A stretch of 40,000 bases of DNA from Symsagittifera roscoffensis (lineage: Eukaryota; Xenacoelomorpha; Acoela; Convolutidae): assembly GCF_963678635.1 (NCBI RefSeq), contig NW_026971209.1, positions 1 to 40,000 of the forward strand, given 5' to 3'. Each line of letters begins with the position of its first letter. Position 1 is the first letter of the stretch. Shown here in pieces: positions 32,455 through 40,000 of the stretch. The notes under the pieces are model-generated. The model searched no databases. It saw only the letters and a program-made list of their open reading frames with translations, and was not told the origin of the DNA. Made by a program: the position numbers and the translations under genes.

Positions 32455-32540
32455 TCCAAATAAAAGAAAGCCTGGCTTCCGAAAAAAAATGAGAACTTAA
32501 AGTTCCAAAAAAAGAGAAATCTTTTCTCACAAAAACAACT
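32455..32540 (+). repeat. Purine cassette without ribozyme
   Basis: Contains GAAAGCCTGGCTTC, GAACTTAAAGTTC and a GAGAAA ... TTTCTC hairpin. All three hairpins survive despite base changes relative to 8820-8958. AATAAA at 32459-32464 is a possible polyadenylation signal 367 bases past the stop codon of the gene, though A-rich DNA makes this weak. Confidence 0.6.
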
Positions 32541-32609
32541 TGCGACTTGATACATTAACTCGCTAAATGTTGTCATATTGTAACTCATTTTTGTGCAGTA
32601 TATTGATTA

Positions 32610-32923
32610 GATCACTTGACTTTGTGACACTCCATAAGCCTTAGTTGTGCTAGGAGGGGCTTAGTTGAGTGATCGGGTGGGTTGTTTTTGACTTTGTGAC
32701 ACTCCATAAGCCTTAATTGTGCTAGGAGGGGCTTAGTTGACTACAATTCATCCTTTGCAGTTTTGTTGCCGTATATTGATTTTGATCACTTGACTTTGTG
32801 ACACTCCATAAGCCTTAGTTGTGCTAGGAGGGGCTTAGTTGAGTGATCGGGTGAGTTGTTTTTGACTTTGTGACACTCCATAAGCCTTAGTTGTGCTAGG
32901 AGGGGCTTAGTTGACTACAATTC
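32610..32923 (+). repeat. Two 140-bp double-hairpin repeats
   Basis: Full dimers at 32610-32749 and 32784-32923, each 140 bp and nearly identical to those at 8299-8793, including the paired outer arms. The linker again holds CATCCTTTGCAGTT. Confidence 0.87.
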
Positions 32924-32944
32924 ATCCTTTGCAGTTGATTGTTT

Positions 32945-33080
32945 AACATTTATATATCTAAAAAAAGAGAAAGCCTTGGCTTCGAAAAAAAAAAAAAAGA
33001 TGAGAACTTCAAGTTCCAAAAAAGAGAAAGCTTTCTCACAAAAAAAGAAAAAAAAGAAAAAAAAGCCAAAAAAAGTTTTT
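32945..33080 (+). repeat. Purine-rich hairpin cassette before ribozyme copy 2
   Basis: Near copy of 8820-8958, with the same order of hairpins and the same GCCAAAAAAAGTTTTT edge against the ribozyme. Lengths of the A runs differ. Confidence 0.75.
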
Positions 33081-33155
33081 GGGACCGATGGTGCCCGCCT
33101 CCCCGTTGGCGGTCCTGGATAGCCCTGTAAAAAACAGGGTGAACTGAGAGGCACC
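33081..33155 (+). ncRNA. HDV-like self-cleaving ribozyme, copy 2
   Basis: Identical to copy 1 (8959-9034) except in the tip of P4, where six A bases follow GCCCTGT, giving a 7-bp P4 (GCCCTGT with ACAGGGT). All other pairings, the G-U cleavage-site wobble, the C-rich loop of P3 and the C-U-G-A joining segment (C33144) are kept, while the DNA after it has diverged. That pattern fits selection on the ribozyme. It lies 989 bp past the stop of the 968-aa gene, on the same strand, so transcripts that read through would be cut 5' of G33081. Confidence 0.87.
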
Positions 33156-33234
33156 AAAACAATTTTGAGAATGAAAAAAAAGAAAACCTGAAAAATGAAC
33201 CAATCTGTTGGCAAAACGCTGTCAAATCATTAGT

Positions 33235-33360
33235 TGCACTCCAATCAATATTCCTTTGCAGTTGATTGTTGTTGTTGCCTTATATTGATTTTAATCCTCT
33301 GACTTTTTTCCTCCAAAAGCCTTAGTTGTGCTAGGAGGGGCTTTAATGTCTACAATTGAT
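33235..33360 (+). repeat. Degenerate hairpin-repeat half
   Basis: Contains CTTTGCAGTTGATTG, CCTTAGTTGTGCTAGGAGGG and CTACAATTGAT, a divergent single half of the double-hairpin repeat. It recurs at about 38818-38942 with the same divergence, so it belongs to block C. Confidence 0.7.
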
Positions 33361-33925
33361 CATACTACTTTGGAAATAGGTGCGTTTTTGAAAAAATATT
33401 GGGTTTAAGCACAATTCCATACTTTTGGCCAAAAAATAAAACTAAAATCACTTTTTATGACAAACTATGATTTTTCGGATGCTATTGGACATACTTTGAG
33501 AATTGTGAGCATCATTTGAAGTATTTTATTTTATTTTGGGTATGGGTGCGTTTTTGAAAAAAAATTAGGTTTAAGCCAAATTCCAGTTTTGGCCTTAAAA
33601 TTAGCATAAATTTGATGTTTTGGCAAGCTCTTGCTTTTCTGATGCTATTAGACCTTTTTGCGATGTTCTGGGATAGATTTCCGCTGTTTTATACTAAATT
33701 GGGTCTAAGTGCGTTTTTGGAAAAACATTGAGTTTAAGCCAAATTCCAGGTTTTTGGCCTCAAAATGAGCTTAATTTTGTTGTTTTGGCAAACTCTTGCT
33801 TTTCTGATGCTATTAGACCTTTTTTCGATGTTCTGGGATAGGTTTCCGCTGTTTTATACCAAATTGGGTCTAGGTGCGTTTTCGTAATTGGGAGCACTTT
33901 TTTGCCGAAAAATTGGTTCAATTTC
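33361..33925 (+). repeat. 165-bp tandem repeat (first copy)
   Basis: Units start with a form of GTGCGTTTTTG at about 33381, 33548, 33709 and 33874 and contain TTTAAGCCAAATTCCAG, CTTTTCTGATGCTATTAGAC and TTTCCGCTGTTTTATAC. The array ends at GAGCACTTTTTTGCCG. It is repeated with more units at 38950-40000. Confidence 0.88.
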
Positions 33926-34088
33926 GATTTTCTAGACCCAAATTAGTTTTTTGGGTGTAACTTGCCTTTTTACAGTCCCAGACACTTTTTTAGGCTTTTC
34001 TATCGTTTTTTCCTCGATTTCGAGGTCAAGGTGCGTTTTTGGAAACTAAGGTGCGTTTTTGTAATTGACAGGGGGTGTGCGTTTTTGG
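33926..34088 (+). repeat. Junction region with clustered GGTGCGTTTTTG words
   Basis: The word occurs at 34030, 34050, about 34075 (variant) and 34095, the last inside the second block C copy. The layout imitates the right ends of modules A and B, where word clusters precede a telomere tract, but no telomere repeat is present here. Confidence 0.75.
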
Positions 34089-36075
34089 AGGACCGGTGCG
34101 TTTTTGTAATTGACCCAAAAAAATGGACCACCTGGGAAAATCGAAAACTATTGCGAATTAGGACAAATAGAGGTCATATATGGACTCTCGAGAGCATTTA
34201 AACCAATCCCTATATTTTTTATCCTTTTGCGGCTTTTGATAAAAAAAATATTGGGGTCATTTTTTTTTAGGGTTAAGAAAAATAAAAGTTGGGTTTGGGA
34301 AAGTCACATAGAAAAATTGTTTTTTTTCTTCAATTAGGAGATCGGGACAGCTAGTATATGGTCTCTAGTTTCCAAAAATGTCAATTAGGGCTAACTTTTA
34401 TCAATTTAAGGCAAAAAAAAACTTGTTCGAAAATGGTGCGTTTTTGGTCATTTTTGGGGTTAAGCCCAATTTTTCATAACATTGTGTCAAAGTCAATCAA
34501 TTGCTTTGAGTATGTTCTATACATCATTTTCGAGTGTCGTTTGGGTCAGTAGGTTGTGCTAAACTGTTTTTTTGGTTTTAAAACAAAAAAAAATGTTAAA
34601 AAATGCAATTTTTTGGTTTTTTTTAAACCGAAAAATTCCAAAAATTCCCGACTTTTCTTTTATGAAAAAAAAAATTAAAAAAGTTTTCTAACCAACTTAA
34701 AAGCTATATATTCGTGTTTCTCCTGAAAAACCCTACATTTTAGTGTGTTTATTTTCTCTCTAAAGTCAATTGAATGAGATTTTAGGACAAGTGCGTTTTT
34801 GGAAAAAGTTGGGGTTAAGACCTATTTTGGTTTTTTTACCCTAAAAATTTAACCAACCGTCCAAAATCGATAAATGATACATGGTTGGACTTGTCTTGAG
34901 CCAAGGAACGCAGAGAAAAAGTGGGGTTAAGAAATTGGGGTTAAGAATCAGAAACCCTGAACTCCCAGGAAAACGTAGTTATACTATCAACTCAGATTTC
35001 CTGGTCTTATTCAAGATTAATTCCCAATTAAGATCGTATAGTACTAGAAAGATAAAAATCAGCATGTAGGCTCAGTTTGCCTTGACAAATCCGAATCCGA
35101 AGTTGTTTTAAACAAAAAATTTTTATTTTCTGAGTTTTGGGCAAAAAAAGTGAAAAAGTCCGCCCTAGAGAGGTGCGTTTTTGGCAAATCGAAACTTGAG
35201 CTCACAAAAAAGATTTTTAAAAGCATTATATTTTCAAAACTACTATGCAACTAGCATCATCTGTTCAATAGCTGTCCCCAGATGTACTATTTAACGTTTT
35301 CAGAATTTTTTTTTGTTTCGTAGTGGCTAAAAAACAAAAATTTACTAAAAAAAAAGTTGGGGTTAAGGTTTTTTTTTTATTATGGCGCATATATGAATGT
35401 TCCTATTATTTTAATATACTTAATACTATTTCTAAGGCTTTTAGTGACCAATGGGAGTCCAGAAATGCTAATTGTTTGATTTTTTATTTTTTGATTTTAT
35501 TTCTATGGCTAAAACACCAAAAAAGGACTTAGCCCCAACTTTTTGCCAAAATCGCACTTGTCCTAAAATCTCATTCAATTGACTTTAGAGAGAAAATAAA
35601 TACACTAAAATGTAGGGTTTTTCAAGAGCAACACGATTATATTGCTTTTAAGTTGGTTAAAAAAGTTTTTATATATTTTTTTTTTTTCAAAAGAAAAGTC
35701 GGGAATTTTTGGAATTTTTTCGGTTAAAAAAAAACCAAAAAATTGCATTTTTTAACATTTTTTTTGTTTTAAAACCAAAAAAATAGTTTATCACAACCTA
35801 CTGACCCAAGCCACACTTGAAAATCATGTATAGAACATACTCAAAGCAATTGATTGACTTTGACACACTGTTTTGAAAAATTGGGCTTAACCCCAAAAAT
35901 GACCAAAAACGCACCTATTTTTGAATAGGTTTTTTTGCCCTCAAAAGATACAAATTAGCCCTAACCAACATTTTTTGAAACTAAAGACTAAGTAATCGCT
36001 GCTCCGACCCTCTCTTTGTTGAAAACAAAAAAATTTAAGGCAACCTCATCTAAACCAATCTAAAACCAAAAATTT
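34089..36075 (+). repeat. Block C, second copy, left part
   Basis: Direct duplicate of 22074-24059 starting at AGGACCGGTGCG, with scattered substitutions and small indels. It includes the foldback (arms about 34435-34827 and 35525-35914). Confidence 0.92.
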
Positions 36076-36079
36076 CCAG

Positions 36080-38560
36080 TTGAAATCGAGCTAATTTTGT
36101 GAACATTGTTTTTTCTTGAGCTTCAATATAGAACCATATATGTGTTTATCACAGCTGTCAGGGCCGGAAAGAGTCAATGAGCGTACATTTGGACAATAAA
36201 AACGTCATTTCAAGAGGAAAGTTTTTTTGAAATGGCTCAAAAACCACCAAATTACTCGATTTCCTCCTGAAAACCCGTTTTCTGATCATTTTTTCCCATC
36301 TGTATCTCTATATAGGTCCCTTTTTGAGTTTATTGGTAATCTGAGACCATGATAGCGTCAATGAGCTTCGTTGCAGACTAAAATATCAAAGTTATATAAG
36401 GAAAATTGTTTGTCTAAATCGAAGTTAGTATTCACTTTATAAAACAATAAAAAAACACAAGTGTAATGAACTTCGGTTAAAAAAATTTTTTCTCCCATAA
36501 AACTTAAATTTTACTGTCTGATACTAAGCAGGGTAATTTTTTGCCGACAGGGTTTACTTTAATCACGAAATTATACGATGATTTAATTGCTCAGAACTTG
36601 GTAACTGGCTTTCTCCTTAAGCAACCTAATTTTGTTAACATTGTTTTTTCTTGAGCTTCAGTATAGAACTATATATGTGTTTATCAGGGCTTTCAGGGCC
36701 GGAAAGAGTCAATGGGCGTACATTCGGACAATAAAAACGTCATTTCAAGAGTAAAGTTTTTTTGAAATGGCTCAAAAACCATCAAATTACTCGATTTCTT
36801 CTAAAAACCCGTTTTCTGATCAATTTTTTTCCCTCTGGGTCTCCATATAGGTCCTTTTTTGAGTTTATTGGTAATCTGATACCAATATAGCGTTAATGAG
36901 CTTCGTTGCAGACAAAAATATCAAAGATATATAGGGAAAATTGTTTTTCTAAATTGAAGTTAGTATTCACTTTAAAAAATAATAAAAAAACACAAGTGTA
37001 ATGAGCTTCGGTTAAAAAATTTTTTTCTCCCATAAAACTTAAATTTTACTGTCTGATACTAAGCATAGTGTATTTGTGCCGACAGGGAATACTTTAAATA
37101 CGAAATTATACGATAATTTAATTGCTCAGAACTTGATAACTAGCTTTCTCCTTGAGCAATCTAATTTTGTGAACATTGTTTTTTCTTGAGCTTCAATATA
37201 GAACCATATATGTGTTTATCAGAGCTGTCAGGGCCGAAAAAAGTCAATGGGCGTACATTAGGACAATAAAAACGTCATTTCAAGAGGAAAGTTTTTTTGA
37301 AATGGCTCAAAAACCACCAAATTACTCGATTTCTTCCTGAAAACCCGTTTTCTGATTATTTTTTCCCATCTGTATCTCTATATAGGTCCTTTTTTGAGTT
37401 TATTGGTGATCTGAGACCATGATAGCGTCAATGAACTTCGTTGCAGACAATAATATCAAACTTATATAAGGAAAATTGTTTGTCTAAATCGAAGTTAGTA
37501 TTCACTTTATAAAATTTTAAAAAACACAAGTGTAATGAACTTCGGTTAAAAAAATTTTTCTCCCATAAAACTTAAATTTTACTGTCTGATACTAAGCATA
37601 GTATATTTGTGCCGACAGGGAATACTTTAAATACGAAATTATACGATGATTTAATTGCTCAGAACTTGGTAACTGGCTTTCTCCTTAAGCAATCTAATTT
37701 TGTGAAAATTGTTTTTTCTTGAGCTTCAATATAGAACTATATATGTGTTTATCAGAGCTGTCAGGGCCAGAAAAAGTCAATGGGCGTACATTCGGACAAT
37801 AAAAACGTCATTTCAAGAGGAAAGTTGTTTTGAAATGGCTCAAAAACCACCAAATTACTCGATTTCCTCCTGAAAACCCGTTTTCTGATCATTTTTTCCC
37901 ATCTGTATCTCTATAAAGATCCCTTTTTGAGTTTATTGGTAATCTGAGACCATGATAGCGTCAATGAGCTTGGTTGCAGACTAAAATATCAAAGTTATAT
38001 AAGGAAAATTGTTTGTCTAAATCGAAGTTAGTATTCACTTTGTAAAATAATAAAAAACACAAGTGTAATGAACTTCGGTTAAAAAATTTTTTATCCCATA
38101 AAACTTAAATTTTACTGTCTCATACTAAGCATAGTAATTTTCTGCCGACAGGGAATACTTTAAATACGAAATTATACGATAATTTAATTGCTCAGAATTT
38201 GGTAACTGGCTTTCTCCTTAAGCAACCTAATTTTGTGAACATTGTTTTTTCTTGAGCTTCAATATAGAACCATATATGTGTTTATCACAGCTGTCAGGGC
38301 CGGAAAGAGTCAATGAGCGTACATTCGGACAATAAAAACGTCATTTGAAGAGGAAAGTTTTTTTGAAATGGCTCAAAAACCACCAAATTACTCGATTTCT
38401 TCCTAAAAACCCGTTTTCTGATCAATTTTTTTCCTCTGGGTCTATATATAGGTCCTTTTTTGAGTTTATTGGTAACCTGAGACCAAAATAGCATCCTTGA
38501 ACTTCGTTGCAGACAAAAATATCAAAGTTATATGGGAAAATTGTTTGGCTAAATCGAAAT
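36080..38560 (+). repeat. 533-bp satellite array, forward, about 4.6 copies
   Basis: ATTGTTTTTTCTTGAGCTTC occurs at 36105, 36640, 37175, 37708 and 38241 (spacing 533-535 bp). It corresponds to 24060-25476 but has two more units. It ends at GCTAAATCGAAATTAGAC and passes straight into a half double-hairpin repeat. Confidence 0.93.
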
Positions 38561-38566
38561 TAGACA

Positions 38567-38638
38567 AAGCTTGTTTTTGACTTTGTGACACTCCATAAGC
38601 CTTAGTTGTGCTAGGAGGGGCTTAGTTGACTACAATTC
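38567..38638 (+). repeat. Half double-hairpin repeat at the deletion/insertion point
   Basis: Second half-dimer, joined directly to the 533-bp satellite. In the first block C copy about 7 kb, including the SET/recombinase gene, lies between these two elements. Confidence 0.85.
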
Positions 38639-38664
38639 ATCCTTTGCAGTTGATTGTTTAACAT

Positions 38665-38772
38665 TTATATGTCTAAAAAAGAGAAAGCCTTGGCTTCGAA
38701 AAAAAAAAAGAGAACTACAAGTTCCAAAAAAGAGAAAGCTTTCTCAAAAAAAAAAAAACCAAAAAAGTTTTT
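38665..38772 (+). repeat. Purine cassette before the broken ribozyme
   Basis: Shortened copy of the cassette at 32945-33080. The GAGAAAGCTTTCTC palindrome is intact. GAACTTCAAGTTC is now GAACTACAAGTTC, which costs one base pair. Confidence 0.7.
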
Positions 38773-38800
38773 GGGACCGATGGTGCCCGCCTCCCCGTTG
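38773..38800 (+). pseudogene. Truncated HDV-like ribozyme, copy 3
   Basis: Begins like copies 1 and 2 but stops inside the loop and 3' strand of P3. The 3' strand of P1, P1.1, P4 and the catalytic joining segment are missing. The sequence after it is the ATCATTAGTTGCACTCC that follows copy 2 some 70 bp later, so an internal deletion removed the rest. It cannot be active. Confidence 0.88.
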
Positions 38801-38809
38801 TCCTCCAAT

Positions 38810-40000
38810 CATTAGTTGCACTCCAATCAAAATTCCTTTGCAGTTGATTGTTTTTGTTGCCTTATATTGATTTTGATCCTTTAAATTCTTGCCTCCAAAA
38901 GCCTTAGTTGTGCTAGGAGGGGCTTGGTTGTCTACAATTGATAATACTACTTTGGAAATAGGTGCGTTTTTGAAAAAATATTGGGTTTGAGCCCAATTCC
39001 ATATTTTTGGCCAAAAAATAAAAGTAAAATACTTTTTTATGACAAACTATGACTTTTCGGATGCTATTGGACATACTTTGAGAATTGTGAGCATCATTTG
39101 AAGTATTTTATTTTATTTTGGGTATGGGTGCGTTTTTGAAAAAAAATTAGGTTTAGGCCAAATTCCAGGTTTTTGGCCTTAAAATGAGCATAATTTTGTT
39201 GTTTTGGCAAACTTTTGCTTTTCTGCTGCTATTAGACCTTTTTTTGATGTTCTGGAATAGATTTCCGCTGTTTTATACTAAATTGGGTCTAAGTGCGTTT
39301 TCGGAAAAAAACAGGGGTTAAGCCAAATTCCTTGTTTTTGGCCTTAAAATGAGCATAATTTTGTTGTTTTGGCAAACTCTTGCTTTTCTGATGCTATTAG
39401 ACCTTTTTTCGATGTTCTGGGATAGATTTCCGCTGTTTTATACAAAATTGGGTCTAAGTGCATTTTTGGAAAAAAATTGGGTTTAAGCCAAATTCCAGGT
39501 TTTTGACCTTAAAAAGAGCATAATTTTGTTGTTTTAGCAAGCTCTTGCTTTTCTGATGCTACCAAAACTTTTTTCGATGTTCTGGCATAGATTTCCGCTG
39601 TTTTATACTAAATTAGGTCTAAGTGCGTTTTCGGAAAAAATTGGGGTTAAGCCAAATTCCAGGTTTTTGGCCTTAAAACGAGCATAAGTTTGTTGTTTTG
39701 GCAAACTCTTGCTTTTCCGATGCTATTAGACCTTTTCTCGATGTTCTCGGATAGATTTCCGCTGTTTTATACTGATTTGGGTCTAGGTGCATTTTTGGAA
39801 AAAAATTGGGTTTAAGCCAAATTCCGGGTTTTTGGCCTTAAAATGAGCTTAATTTTGTTGTTTTGGCAAACTCTTGCTTTTCTGATGCTATTAGACCTTT
39901 TTTCGATGTTCTGGGATAGGTTTCCGCTGTTTTATACCAAATTGGGTCTAGGTGCGTTTTCGTAATTGGGAGCACTTTTTTGCCGAAAAATTGGTTTAAT
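38810..40000 (+). repeat. Degenerate hairpin half and 165-bp tandem repeat (second copy)
   Basis: Duplicate of about 33225-33925, with the array expanded from four to about seven units (starts near 38961, 39128, 39294, 39464, 39624, 39788 and 39953). The final bases repeat GAGCACTTTTTTGCCG as at 33891, so the block continues beyond the window. Confidence 0.88.

Overview
The window is a eukaryotic chromosome end read from the tip inward. It opens with 2.25 kb of telomere repeat (CCCTAA on this strand, TTAGGG on the other). The rest is AT-rich subtelomeric DNA made almost entirely of tandem satellites, with two more long, nearly perfect telomere-repeat tracts at 11150-12535 and 19382-22069. The one large intact gene encodes a SET domain, zinc fingers and a tyrosine-recombinase-like domain, which points to an animal. 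TTTCAG acceptor-like sites before that gene and the general AT-rich texture are nematode-like, but the usual nematode telomere word is TTAGGC, so I do not name a phylum. I see no rRNA, tRNA, CRISPR or bacterial gene structure.

Layout. Telomere 1-2247. Module A (2248-11148): unique AT-rich DNA, about 20 copies of a 183-bp satellite, a truncated relative of the big gene (7576-7924), three 140-bp double-hairpin repeats, a purine-rich hairpin cassette, a self-cleaving ribozyme (8959-9034), and a 187-bp satellite. Interstitial telomere 1. Module B (12536-19381): a 555-bp duplication, six copies of a 533-bp satellite, 355-bp repeats and the 187-bp satellite again. Interstitial telomere 2. Block C (22074 onward): a 1.5-kb foldback, the 533-bp satellite in opposite orientation, 366-bp repeats, the SET-zinc finger-recombinase gene (29186-32092), double-hairpin repeats, purine cassettes, a second ribozyme (33081-33155) and 165-bp repeats. 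From 34089 block C starts again, but this copy lacks the roughly 7-kb gene-bearing segment and its ribozyme is truncated. It runs off the window end.

Three patterns stand out. First, modules A and B each have imperfect 23-bp terminal inverted repeats (20/23 identical) and lie inside telomere repeat running in one orientation, as if inserted into, or recombined within, one long telomere. Second, each module carries its own short signature word at its telomere junction and repeats it internally (GGCACTTTTTTGC in A, GTCAATTTTTGAG in B, GGTGCGTTTTTG in C). Third, a recombinase-like gene 3' end, double-hairpin repeats, purine hairpins and an HDV-fold ribozyme about 1 kb past the stop codon occur together at two loci. 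I propose, as inference, a subtelomeric mobile or amplifying system built around the SET-zinc finger-tyrosine recombinase protein. Repeat edges and copy numbers were estimated by eye.
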